A stretch of DNA of 24,696 nt from Candidatus Woesearchaeota archaeon (lineage in GTDB: Archaea > Nanobdellota > Nanobdellia > Woesearchaeales > 21-14-0-10-32-9), in NCBI GenBank assembly GCA_007116295.1, contig SKIS01000047.1, positions 1 to 24,696 on the forward strand, given 5' to 3'. Under the pieces are notes generated by a model that was not told the origin of the DNA, did no database searches, and saw only the letters and a program-made list of their open reading frames with translations. The first letter of the stretch is position 1. Each line of letters begins with the position of its first letter. The translations under genes and the position numbers were made by a program. Shown one piece after another: positions 1-7,243 of the stretch.

Positions 1-297
1 ACCTTAGCAGAAAGGCAACAAAAACTTAACAAACACATGAGGACATTAGCCATGCTCGCTGATAAACACAATCTATGCGTATTTGTAACAAATCAAGTTA
101 TGGCCAAACCCGATCAATTTTTTGGAGACCCGACTCAAGCAATAGGAGGAAACATTGTGGGGCACAACAGCACGTTTAGAATTTATCTAAGAAGAGGTAA
201 AAAAAACACTCGTGTTGCTAAACTAGTAGATAGTCCGAATCTTCCAGATGGAGAATGCGTATTTAACATAACAGAAAGTCGCATAGAAGATGCTTAG
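1..297 (+). CDS. radA: RadA recombinase, C-terminal part (5' end outside the window)
   Basis: Archaeal RadA (RecA/Rad51 family) forms filaments on single-stranded DNA and catalyses strand exchange in homologous recombination. Only the last 98 codons are present; the frame is open from base 1, so the start lies upstream. The visible part is the end of the ATPase core: the FVTNQV strand, then the DNA-binding L2 region with GDPTQAIGGNIVGH, then the final strands ending in a short acidic tail (SRIEDA). The methionine at base 37 is internal, because the preceding residues (TLAERQQKLNKH) are conserved RadA sequence. A short T-run at 305-309 could serve as terminator. A second RecA-family gene, radB, lies about 2.6 kb away on the other strand. 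Confidence 0.95.
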   Translation, partial: TLAERQQKLNKHMRTLAMLADKHNLCVFVTNQVMAKPDQFFGDPTQAIGGNIVGHNSTFRIYLRRGKKNTRVAKLVDSPNLPDGECVFNITESRIEDA

Positions 298-304
298 AAA
301 AAAC

Positions 305-321
305 TTTTTAAACTAATAAAG
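305..321 (+). promoter_or_regulatory. Probable TATA region for the TRAM gene
   Basis: A T/A-rich element (TTTTTAAA at 305-312, with a second TAATAAAG at 314-321) precedes the TRAM start at 350. With the 31-nt spacing seen at clearer promoters in this window, transcription would start near 336-345, giving a very short leader. The match to consensus is weak. Confidence 0.35.
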
Positions 322-349
322 AATTAAGCAAAACTAGTGATTAAAACAA

Positions 350-676
350 ATGTATGAAAAAAGAAATAGTCCTCCTATAAAAGAAGGAGATGAAGTCAAC
401 GTAAGAATTGAGTCAATAGGAGATAAAGGAGACGGAGTTGCAAGAGTATCAGGTTTCGTAATATTTGTTCCAGATGTTAAAGTCGGAGAAAATGTACGAG
501 TTAAGGTTAAAAAAGTTCTTAGCAGCGTCTCTTTCGGAGAAGTAATAGGCAGACACGAAGCTCCCGCAGCAAAAGATGCCAAAATGGACACTGCTAAAGA
601 AGCCAAGCCTGAAGAAGAACTAGTTATAGATGAATCAAAGATGACTGAAGACTTCGGAGAAGATTTAAAAGAATAA
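350..676 (+). CDS. TRAM-domain protein
   Basis: A single TRAM domain occupies roughly residues 10-65, with GDEVNVRIESIGDKGDGVAR at its core followed by FVIFVPDVKVGENVRVKV. TRAM is a small OB-like RNA-binding fold found at the ends of RNA-methyltransferases and methylthiotransferases and, in archaea, as short stand-alone proteins thought to act as RNA chaperones. After the domain comes a charged tail of about 35 residues rich in Ala, Glu, Asp and Lys that is probably disordered. The total of 108 residues is longer than the usual 60-75-residue stand-alone archaeal TRAM protein because of this tail. The RNA target cannot be read from sequence. Confidence 0.85.
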   Translation: MYEKRNSPPIKEGDEVNVRIESIGDKGDGVARVSGFVIFVPDVKVGENVRVKVKKVLSSVSFGEVIGRHEAPAAKDAKMDTAKEAKPEEELVIDESKMTEDFGEDLKE

Positions 677-677
677 G

Positions 678-685
678 TTTATATA
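678..685 (+). promoter_or_regulatory. TATA box of the pilin-like propeller gene
   Basis: TTTATATA lies with its first base 33 nt before the ATG at 711. Using the 31-nt spacing calibrated at eL34, transcription would start at about 709, so the mRNA would be essentially leaderless. This supports choosing ATG 711 over the upstream in-frame TTG at 687. Confidence 0.7.
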
Positions 686-710
686 TTTGAAAAGTAGACT
701 TTGTTTAAAT

Positions 711-2156
711 ATGTCAAAGAAATCTCATGCAGCACTAGAATTTTTAACCACATACGGATGGGCATTCATAGTTATTTTGACTATGATTGGAGCAGTAAGT
801 TACTTTGGGGGTTTAAATCCTTCTGGTTTTGTTCAAGGTAGCTGCGTCGTTGGTAGTCCTTTTGCTTGCGATTCTAACCAATTCGTAGTCGGGTCAAAAG
901 GTTTTGTAGTTCAAGTAGTTAACGGCCAACAGGCAACCATAGTAAGTAATTTACAATACTTTTATGACGAAGACTGGCATCAATGCGGCCAATTTAGGGC
1001 ATCTACTGTACAACCAAGTTCTGAACTGATACTTCCGTGTATATTCGCGCCAGGGCATGAAAGCTTTTCACGTTCAAACACAAACTTCAAATTTACATCT
1101 ACTTCACCGTCTGATTCGGATGGTACATTTAGCAGAACCATACAGGGAACTTTGAGATCTACAAGAATAGAACAAACACATCCTTCCTCAATAGAAATGT
1201 TAGGCTTTGTTAGTGCTTCTCCTGAACTAGCAGGAGCTACGGCGATTGCTTATCACGATGGTTACGCGTATGTGGCAAATTGGAATGGAGCCTCCTTTGC
1301 AATAGTAGACGTTTCTGATCCTAACAACGTAGAGATAGTTGGTTATGAACAAAATAGTAGCTTAATGGCAGGTATGCATTCTGTTAAAGTAGATGATTCT
1401 GGCATTCTCTACACAGCAGGTTCTAATTCTAGGAGAATAAGCTCGTACGACGTTTCTGATCCTTCAAATCCTGTACTTTTAGATAGTTTTTATAGAGTAG
1501 ACATAAGGCCTTTAGATATGCAAATAGTTGGGACGACTATGTACGTTACAGGCTACGTTAACCACTTCATATTAATATTAGACATATCTGATCCTTCAAA
1601 CATACAAGAACTAGGATACTTATCAGACTCTGCAAGTATGAACGGAGCTACAGATATAAGAGTTGTAGGAGATCATGCGCTAATTGCAGCAAGAGGAGTT
1701 AGCAATCCTTCAACGTCTTCAGGAAGGCTGGCAGTACTTGACGTTTCTGATCCTTCAGACATAATAGTAGAAGACGTGTATCTTAACCACAGCATATTTA
1801 ACTGGACCTGGAGCTTGGACGTCGCAGGCGACTATGCATACGTTGTCGCAGCAAGATCTGGCTCTTTAGTGACATTTGACATATCTGATCTTCCAAACAT
1901 AGAAATGGTCCATGTAGATCAAGGAAATTTAGTGCATCCAAGACACGTAATGGTGGGAGGAAACAAATTATATGTTGCAGATTTAAACGACGCTTCCATA
2001 AAAATATATGATGTCTCAAATCCTGCTCAGCCAAGTTATCAAGGAGACTACCACAGACCTGGCTTCATAAACTCTGCTAGGTACATAGATATAAATTACC
2101 CTTATCTTTATTTAGCTTCTATGAGTAACACTGTATCTGTGTTTGACATATCTTAA
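711..2156 (+). CDS. Pilin-type signal protein with LVIVD beta-propeller
   Basis: A 481-residue predicted surface protein. Residues 1-5 (MSKKS) and the following hydrophobic helix (about 9-32, ALEFLTTYGWAFIVILTMIG) form a class III signal of the kind cut by archaeal prepilin peptidase; cutting after Ser5 leaves Glu10 at mature position +5, the hallmark of type IV pilins. Residues about 38-165 are a Cys-containing (four Cys) pilin-like region. From about 165 onward, blades of about 45 residues each end in D-V/I-S-D-P-S-N-like motifs (LVIVD repeats); seven are seen, the last ending at FDIS just before the stop. ATG 711 is chosen because TTG 687 lies too close to the TATA box. Adhesion or cell-contact function is an inference. 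Confidence 0.8.
   Translation: MSKKSHAALEFLTTYGWAFIVILTMIGAVSYFGGLNPSGFVQGSCVVGSPFACDSNQFVVGSKGFVVQVVNGQQATIVSNLQYFYDEDWHQCGQFRASTVQPSSELILPCIFAPGHESFSRSNTNFKFTSTSPSDSDGTFSRTIQGTLRSTRIEQTHPSSIEMLGFVSASPELAGATAIAYHDGYAYVANWNGASFAIVDVSDPNNVEIVGYEQNSSLMAGMHSVKVDDSGILYTAGSNSRRISSYDVSDPSNPVLLDSFYRVDIRPLDMQIVGTTMYVTGYVNHFILILDISDPSNIQELGYLSDSASMNGATDIRVVGDHALIAARGVSNPSTSSGRLAVLDVSDPSDIIVEDVYLNHSIFNWTWSLDVAGDYAYVVAARSGSLVTFDISDLPNIEMVHVDQGNLVHPRHVMVGGNKLYVADLNDASIKIYDVSNPAQPSYQGDYHRPGFINSARYIDINYPYLYLASMSNTVSVFDIS
1308..2156 (+). repeat. Seven LVIVD-motif repeats inside the propeller gene
   Basis: The motif GACGTTTCTGATCCTTC or a close variant begins at 1308, 1449, 1581, 1740, 1878 and 2010, with a final partial copy at 2145. 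Spacings are 141, 132, 159, 138, 132 and 135 bases, all multiples of three, matching blades of 44-53 residues. DNA-level identity at several copies (GATCCTTC at 1449, 1581 and 1740) suggests fairly recent internal duplication or gene conversion. Confidence 0.75.
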
Positions 2157-2171
2157 ACTTCTTCAACAAAA

Positions 2172-2179
2172 TTTATAAA
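2172..2179 (+). promoter_or_regulatory. TATA box of rpsB
   Basis: TTTATAAA, identical to the octamer in front of eL34 and the TrmB-like gene. The 31-nt spacing places the transcription start near 2203, exactly at the outer base pairs of the predicted leader fold and 100 nt before the rpsB ATG. It is therefore a canonical promoter that makes a leadered mRNA. Confidence 0.8.
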
Positions 2180-2200
2180 ACAAACCAGCATTCTAAATAG

Positions 2201-2302
2201 CATAACCGACCTTACAACGTGTTTTGTTGTGAGATTGCCACGTGAGGTAATAAACATTCGTGGTCTAATTTCTAAAAGGTCGTTTGTTATGGAGGAAAAC
2301 AA
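2201..2302 (+). promoter_or_regulatory. Structured 5' leader of rpsB (candidate regulatory RNA)
   Basis: Found by eye as a three-way junction. The closing helix pairs 2202-2206 with 2286-2290 and 2207-2213 (CGACCTT) with 2276-2282 (AAGGTCG), separated by a TTT bulge at 2283-2285; C2201 can also pair with G2291. Inside are hairpin 2214-2218/2226-2230 (ACAAC/GTTGT) and hairpin 2238-2242/2259-2263 (CCACG/CGTGG), the latter extendable by AGA 2232-2234 with TCT 2264-2266. The Shine-Dalgarno GGAGG at 2291-2295 directly follows the closing helix, 7 nt before the ATG. The 5' end of the fold coincides with the predicted transcription start. Autogenous control by uS2 is an inference; no such archaeal family is recalled. 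Confidence 0.6.
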
Positions 2303-2899
2303 ATGAGCGAAGAAAATTTATTAGTGTCAAACGACGAATACCTAAAAAGCGGTGTGCATATAGGAACCAAGTTCAAAACAGCACATATGAAGAGTTTTAT
2401 TTACAAAACAAGACCTGACGGTTTAAGCGTATTGAATGTTCAAGCAATCGATGAAAGAATCAGAGTTGCTGCAAACATGCTTTCAAACTATAAACCTCAA
2501 GACATCCTAATAGTATGTAGAAGAGAAAACGGTTGGAAATCTGTTAAAAAATTTGCAGAAGTCACAGGCACAAAGTTTTTTGCAGGAAGATACCCTCCGG
2601 GAATTTTAACCAATCCTGCTCTAAAAGACTTCATGGAAGTAAAAATAATACTAGTTGTTGACGTTTGGCCAGACAGAAACGCTGTTCAAGACGCACTAAA
2701 AATAGGAATACCAATTATAGGGATTTGCGACACAAACAACCAATCAAACAACTTAGACTTAGTTATTCCTGGAAATAATAAAGGAAAGAAAAGCTTAGGA
2801 TTAATATTTTACTTATTAGCCAAACTTTACCTTGTTAATAGAGGAATTGTTAAAGAAAAAGAATTTGCTCATTCATTAGAAGACTTTTCTGATGAATAA
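2303..2899 (+). CDS. rpsB: Small ribosomal subunit protein uS2
   Basis: uS2 is a late-binding protein of the small subunit, sitting on the back between head and body. The 198-residue product has the archaeal/eukaryotic S2 signatures: SGVHIGT at 16-22, FAGRYPPGILTNP near 94-106, and VVDVWPDRNAVQDA followed by IPIIGICDTNN. The start is fixed by the strong GGAGG at 2291-2295. In many archaea rpsB sits beside the enolase/RNA-polymerase subunit cluster; here it stands alone behind its own promoter and a structured leader. Its last 31 bases overlap the 3' end of radB on the opposite strand. Confidence 0.96.
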   Translation: MSEENLLVSNDEYLKSGVHIGTKFKTAHMKSFIYKTRPDGLSVLNVQAIDERIRVAANMLSNYKPQDILIVCRRENGWKSVKKFAEVTGTKFFAGRYPPGILTNPALKDFMEVKIILVVDVWPDRNAVQDALKIGIPIIGICDTNNQSNNLDLVIPGNNKGKKSLGLIFYLLAKLYLVNRGIVKEKEFAHSLEDFSDE

Positions 2900-3573
2900 T
2901 CTTTTTTTATTTCTTCTAATCCATGATCTTTAATTTGGAAAAACACATTCTTTCCTCCGGGTAAAGATCTGTGTTTTCTTAAAGTAGCTTTGTAGCTCCC
3001 ATTATTTTTTTGGAGCTCAATTAAGCACTTACTACCATATCTCAAAATATCTCCTCCGACCATATTAATTTTGTCTTTATCTTCGAAGTCTTGATAAACC
3101 TGGTTAGTGATTAATACAGGGATTTTGTTTTTTCGTGCTATTTGAATAAGACTTGCTAATTGTACGCCTAGTTCTCTATTGACTTTGTACACGTCTTTAG
3201 ATTTACCGAGCTCCAACCTATAAAGCATAGCTATGCTGTCTACTATCACTAAACCAATTTTTTCATTAATTAATTTTTTTAGCTTCTCAAACACTTTACT
3301 TTGCTCATTGAAATCAGTTGGTTTAAGAACAATAATATTATCTAAAACTTTCTTGTAATCATCAGTTAATTGCTTTAATCTATTAACAGACAAACTTCCT
3401 TCTGTATCTATATAAATTATTTTTTTGTCGTAATGCTTAGCTAAACAAATCATACATAAATTTGATTTTCCAGAGCCTGCAGGGCCATAAATAGTTGTAA
3501 CTACATCGTTTTCATAGCCTCCTTCTAAAAGCCAATCTAAAATGTCTGATCCAGTGGTTATTTTATTTTTCAT
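2869..3573 (-). CDS. radB: RadB, RecA-family recombinase paralogue
   Basis: RadB is the archaeal short RecA/Rad51 paralogue thought to assist RadA in recombination. The 234 residues form one ATPase core without the N-terminal DNA-binding domain of RadA. Walker A is GPAGSGKS at 30-37, the DTEG motif is at 56-59, and Walker B is GLVIVD at 107-112; ITNQVYQDFEDKDKINMVGG later in the chain is the L2-like region. The start ATG overlaps the stop of the upstream 127-residue gene by 4 nt, so the two are probably translationally coupled. Its 3' end overlaps the rpsB coding region by 31 bases, tail to tail. Confidence 0.93.
   Translation of the reverse strand: MKNKITTGSDILDWLLEGGYENDVVTTIYGPAGSGKSNLCMICLAKHYDKKIIYIDTEGSLSVNRLKQLTDDYKKVLDNIIVLKPTDFNEQSKVFEKLKKLINEKIGLVIVDSIAMLYRLELGKSKDVYKVNRELGVQLASLIQIARKNKIPVLITNQVYQDFEDKDKINMVGGDILRYGSKCLIELQKNNGSYKATLRKHRSLPGGKNVFFQIKDHGLEEIKKDYSSEKSSNE
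2902..2908 (+). terminator. T-tract terminator of rpsB
   Basis: Seven consecutive T residues start 3 nt after the rpsB stop codon. Oligo-T tracts on the non-template strand are the usual archaeal intrinsic termination signal. The tract lies inside the radB coding region, read from the other strand. Confidence 0.55.
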
Positions 3574-3953
3574 TTTTGAGAAGGCACACTCTCAAAAAGA
3601 GAATTTATGCCTTTGCCTAATTTTTTTGTATCTGCAGCGTAAGAGTGATATTTGGCGTTTATAGCCCAATGCATACTTTCTTTGGTGTTTACAAAAAACA
3701 CAGTTGTTGAATTAGTAACGTAAACCTTCCAATCTTTAAGAAGACTAGCCACGTTTTTTTGGGTGTTATAAGTTACAATAGTGCTTCCTTGTTTATCAGA
3801 TGGGGAAAGTTCTTCTTTTATTTCATAAACTCTTTTTGAGTCGTTTTTAACCAAAACTATTTCTTTTCCCAAATCTTCTAATCCAACAACTCCTTTTTGC
3901 ATCATGCTTTTATATTTCACAAAAGCCCAAGTCCATTCTTTTAAGTCGCTCAT
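3570..3953 (-). CDS. Hypothetical protein (127 aa) upstream of radB
   Basis: I do not recognise this family. It is a soluble 127-residue protein with no signal peptide or membrane helix. It starts with an amphipathic helix (DLKEWTWAFVKYKSMMQKG), has a probable beta-rich middle (KEIVLVKNDSKRVYEIKEEL, STIVTYNTQKN, WKVYVTNSTTVFFVNT) and ends with a possibly helical SMHWAINAKYHSYAADTKKL region. It overlaps its neighbours by 4 nt on both sides (ATGA junctions), so it is certainly translated as part of a three-gene operon with a membrane protein and radB. A DNA-repair role would rest on this context alone. Confidence 0.75.
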   Translation of the reverse strand: MSDLKEWTWAFVKYKSMMQKGVVGLEDLGKEIVLVKNDSKRVYEIKEELSPSDKQGSTIVTYNTQKNVASLLKDWKVYVTNSTTVFFVNTKESMHWAINAKYHSYAADTKKLGKGINSLFESVPSQK

Positions 3954-4309
3954 TTTTTCTTAATTGTGTAAACATAAGGTATTAAAAAAGCTATCCCAAA
4001 AAAACTCGCCAGAGTGATTGGATTAGGCAGATTTTGAGCGTTCAAATAAACATAAACTCCGAAAAAGTTTATCAAAGCACCTATTATAACAATCGAAAGT
4101 AAAGATATGTGGTGATGATCGCTTAAATCATCTAATTCTCTAAGTGATAAAGCAATAAAACCTCCTAAGACTAAGCCAACAAGAAGTATTATAGAATAAG
4201 AAACAAATACGTTGTTAAGAAACATTATAGGTGAGACGTAATAACTAAAAAATCCCATAAATACCATCAGTGCCGCGGTTACCAAATAAAAAGCTGCTTT
4301 TTTTAACAT
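3950..4309 (-). CDS. Small four-helix membrane protein, first gene of the radB operon
   Basis: A 119-residue integral membrane protein with four predicted hydrophobic helices: about residues 5-27, 34-56, 70-90 and 98-115. The loop between helices 2 and 3 is polar with a histidine cluster (LRELDDLSDHHHIS), and the C terminus is basic (YTIKKK). Its family is not recognised. The start follows a TTTAAATA box by the expected distance, and its 3' end overlaps the next gene by 4 nt. It could be a membrane anchor or partner for the 127-residue protein; nothing in the sequence indicates transport or catalysis. Confidence 0.75.
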   Translation of the reverse strand: MLKKAAFYLVTAALMVFMGFFSYYVSPIMFLNNVFVSYSIILLVGLVLGGFIALSLRELDDLSDHHHISLLSIVIIGALINFFGVYVYLNAQNLPNPITLASFFGIAFLIPYVYTIKKK

Positions 4310-4324
4310 AAAATCACAGAGGCG

Positions 4325-4340
4325 TTTTTATATTTAAACT
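4325..4340. promoter_or_regulatory. Divergent TATA region between the radB operon and uvrA
   Basis: On the minus strand TTTAAATA (bases 4338 down to 4331) places transcription near 4307, at the ATG of the membrane protein (4309), giving a leaderless mRNA. On the plus strand the same A/T stretch could also serve uvrA, but a better-placed element lies at 4366-4373. Confidence 0.6.
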
Positions 4341-4365
4341 TTGTCTAATCTAAAGCAGGTAAACC

Positions 4366-4373
4366 TTTAAGAA
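4366..4373 (+). promoter_or_regulatory. TATA-like element of uvrA
   Basis: TTTAAGAA has its first base 30 nt before the uvrA ATG at 4396, the spacing of leaderless promoters elsewhere in the window. It departs from the TTTATAAA consensus in the second half, so a weak promoter is likely. Confidence 0.5.
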
Positions 4374-4395
4374 TAATCAAAGATTTCTCTTTTTA

Positions 4396-7239
4396 ATGCT
4401 TAAAGATGTAAGAGTAAAAGGAGCAAGAGAACATAATCTAAAAAACATAGATGTAAAAATTCCTAGGAATAAATTGACTGTCATAACAGGACTTAGCGGT
4501 AGTGGAAAAAGCTCTTTGGCATTTGATACAATTTATGCAGAAGGCCAAAGAAGATATGTGGAAAGTCTCAGTGCTTATGCAAGACAGTTTTTAGGTTTAA
4601 TGAACAAACCAGATATAGATTCTATAGAGGGACTCAGCCCCGCGATTAGTATAGAGCAAAAAACAACTAGTAAAAACCCTAGAAGCACTGTCGGTACAGT
4701 AACAGAAATTTATGATTACCTAAGACTATTATTTGCAAGGATAGGTGTGGCTCATTGTCCTAAGTGTGACGAAAAGATTAAACCTCAAACAGCAGAAAAT
4801 ATAGTTACGCAGCTCTTAAGCGAAGAAAAAGAAATAATCATCTTAGCCCCTTTAGTTAGAGGTCTCAAAGGGACGTATGAAAAACTTTTGGATGACGTAA
4901 AAAAAGAAGGATATGCAAGAATAAGGATTGATGGAAAGATTAAGAGAGTTGATGAGCTAGAAAGTCTCAATCTCCAAAGATACGAAAAACATTGGATAGA
5001 AGTAGTAATAGATAAAGTAAACACGACCATAGAAAATAAATCAAGACTTACAGAAGCAGTAGAACATGCTCTAACTAAAGGAGAAGGAACTCTAATAATA
5101 ATAGATACAAACACTCCTGAGTCTTTCAAAGAAATTGAAAGAAGCAAATACGAAACAGTTTATAGCTCGTTTGGTGCATGTCCTAATCATCCAGAAATAG
5201 TTTTTGAATCCTTAGAACCTCGAATGTTTAGCTTCAACAGTCCCTTTGGGGCATGTCATAAATGTCACGGAATCGGCGAAACACTAGAGCCAGATCCTGA
5301 TTTGCTTGTTCCGGATAAATCTAAATCAGTTATTAACGGAGCGATAAAAAGCTATAAGCGCTTTGATTTGAAATTTAGAGCCAGACAAATAGAAGTCGTG
5401 GGTAAAGAATATGGATTTGATATATTCACTCCGATAGAGGAATTCACACAAGAGCAACTAGACGTGCTTTTTTACGGTAACGATACTCCTCTAAAAGGAA
5501 GATGGAATAGAAAAGCCAAAATGCACATGGACGAAGGATTCGAAGGAATAGTTGCACAGACTATGAGGCTCTACAAAGAAACAGATAGCTCTTCAAGAAA
5601 ATCATTTTATGAATCATTTATGCAATCAAAGCCCTGCAGCGAGTGCCAAGGCAAAAGACTCAGAGAAAAAATTCTTAGTGTAAAGATAAATGAAAACTCC
5701 ATAATAGACGTAACAGATATGAGCATAGAAAAAGCCAAAAAGTTCTTCGAAAGCCTTCCAGAAAATCTTTCTGAGAAAGAAAAATTTGTAGCTAAACAAG
5801 TACTAAAAGAAATTAATGACAGGCTACTATTTTTGTATAACGTAGGATTAGATTACTTAACTTTGTCAAGGACAGCGAGAACACTTTCAGGAGGAGAAGC
5901 GCAAAGAATTAGGCTGGCAACTCAAATAGGCGCTAATTTAATGGGTGTATTATACATACTGGATGAGCCAAGTATAGGTCTTCACCAAAGAGATAACGAG
6001 AAACTAATTAGCACTTTGCACAGGCTAAGAGATTTAGGTAATACCTTAATAGTTGTTGAACACGATGAAGAAACTATGCTTCAAGCAGATCATTTAATAG
6101 ATATGGGTCCTGGAGCAGGAGAGCACGGAGGAAACATAGTAACAAGCGGAACGCCTAAAGAGGTCGCAGAAAACCAAAACTCTATCACAGGGAAATATCT
6201 AAGTGGAAAACTCAAAATAAATTCTCCTAAAAAATACAGATCTCCAAAAGGAGAAATAGTGTTAAAAGGAGCTCAAGAAAACAACTTAAAAAACATAGAT
6301 GTAAGTTTCCCAACAAATGTTCTTTGCTCTATAACAGGGGTTAGTGGCAGTGGAAAAAGCACTTTGTTAACAACAACGCTCATACCCTCTCTTCAAAAAG
6401 AATTTGGTGGAAAAAATATGAGGATGGGAAAACATGAAAGTCTTCAAATAAAAGGAGATGTTAAAGGAGTAATAGTTATAGATCAGGAACCAATAGGAAA
6501 AACGCCTAGAAGTAACCCTGCTACCTATACAAAGCTCTTTGACCATATAAGAACCTTGTTTTCTCAAACAAAACAAGCTAAAGAAAAAGGGTATAAGCCA
6601 GGCAGATTCAGTTTTAATGTTAAAGGAGGAAGGTGTGAAACCTGTCAAGGAGATGGCCAAATAAAAATAGATATGAACTTTTTACCAGATGTCTTCGTTA
6701 AATGTGACGATTGCGGGGGAAAAAGATATAATTCAGAAACCCTGAAAATAACTTACAAAGGAAAAAATATAGCTGACGTTTTAGATATGAGTGTTGAGCA
6801 AGCACTAAGTTTCTTTGAAAATCACATCGCTATGAAACGAAAGCTTCAAACATTATTTGATGTGGGTCTTGGCTATATAAAACTAGGACAAAGCTCTACA
6901 ACTCTTTCAGGAGGAGAAAGCCAAAGAATAAAGTTAACAAGAGAACTTGCCAAGGTTAAGAAAGGAAACACAGTTTATTTATTAGATGAACCAACTACTG
7001 GTCTCCATTTTGAAGATATAAGAAAACTGATAGGCGTGTTAAACAAGCTAGTTCAAAAAGGAAACACCATATATGTAATAGAGCATAATTTAGACATAAT
7101 AAAAAGCTCAGATTACGTGATAGATCTAGGCCCTGAAGGTGGAGAAAAAGGAGGAAGAGTGATAGCCAGAGGCACACCTAAAGAAGTCGCGGAAAACAAA
7201 GACTCTATTACTGGAAAATTCCTAAAGAAGCTGATTTAA
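4396..7239 (+). CDS. uvrA: UvrA, excinuclease ABC subunit A
   Basis: UvrA finds DNA lesions and loads UvrB in bacterial-type nucleotide excision repair. This full-length copy (947 residues) carries two ABC ATPase halves. Half 1 has Walker A GLSGSGKSS at 32-40, signature TLSGGEAQR near 496 and Walker B LYILDEPSIGLH. Half 2 has Walker A GVSGSGKST near 648, signature TLSGGESQR near 835 and VYLLDEPTTGLH. The first zinc module reads CPNH...CHKC, so one ligand is histidine, as in some bacterial UvrA; the C-terminal module is CETC...CDDC. uvrC follows after 4 nt. The genes are bacterial in type and presumably acquired by transfer, as in other archaea that have them. Confidence 0.97.
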   Translation: MLKDVRVKGAREHNLKNIDVKIPRNKLTVITGLSGSGKSSLAFDTIYAEGQRRYVESLSAYARQFLGLMNKPDIDSIEGLSPAISIEQKTTSKNPRSTVGTVTEIYDYLRLLFARIGVAHCPKCDEKIKPQTAENIVTQLLSEEKEIIILAPLVRGLKGTYEKLLDDVKKEGYARIRIDGKIKRVDELESLNLQRYEKHWIEVVIDKVNTTIENKSRLTEAVEHALTKGEGTLIIIDTNTPESFKEIERSKYETVYSSFGACPNHPEIVFESLEPRMFSFNSPFGACHKCHGIGETLEPDPDLLVPDKSKSVINGAIKSYKRFDLKFRARQIEVVGKEYGFDIFTPIEEFTQEQLDVLFYGNDTPLKGRWNRKAKMHMDEGFEGIVAQTMRLYKETDSSSRKSFYESFMQSKPCSECQGKRLREKILSVKINENSIIDVTDMSIEKAKKFFESLPENLSEKEKFVAKQVLKEINDRLLFLYNVGLDYLTLSRTARTLSGGEAQRIRLATQIGANLMGVLYILDEPSIGLHQRDNEKLISTLHRLRDLGNTLIVVEHDEETMLQADHLIDMGPGAGEHGGNIVTSGTPKEVAENQNSITGKYLSGKLKINSPKKYRSPKGEIVLKGAQENNLKNIDVSFPTNVLCSITGVSGSGKSTLLTTTLIPSLQKEFGGKNMRMGKHESLQIKGDVKGVIVIDQEPIGKTPRSNPATYTKLFDHIRTLFSQTKQAKEKGYKPGRFSFNVKGGRCETCQGDGQIKIDMNFLPDVFVKCDDCGGKRYNSETLKITYKGKNIADVLDMSVEQALSFFENHIAMKRKLQTLFDVGLGYIKLGQSSTTLSGGESQRIKLTRELAKVKKGNTVYLLDEPTTGLHFEDIRKLIGVLNKLVQKGNTIYVIEHNLDIIKSSDYVIDLGPEGGEKGGRVIARGTPKEVAENKDSITGKFLKKLI

Positions 7240-7243
7240 CAAA

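Noticed and set aside
687..710. Upstream in-frame TTG start for the pilin-like gene, adding eight residues.
   Set aside because: It almost touches the TATA box (678-685), so it would not be transcribed from that promoter, and the pilin-type signal begins correctly at ATG 711.
1308..2156. Regular direct repeats considered as a CRISPR array.
   Set aside because: The repeats are in frame, degenerate, spaced 132-159 bases and encode the DVSDPSN motif of a propeller; no cas genes are present.
3950..4309. Histidine cluster in the small membrane protein as a metal transporter motif.
   Set aside because: Three histidines in one polar loop are not enough to propose transport; no family match is recognised.
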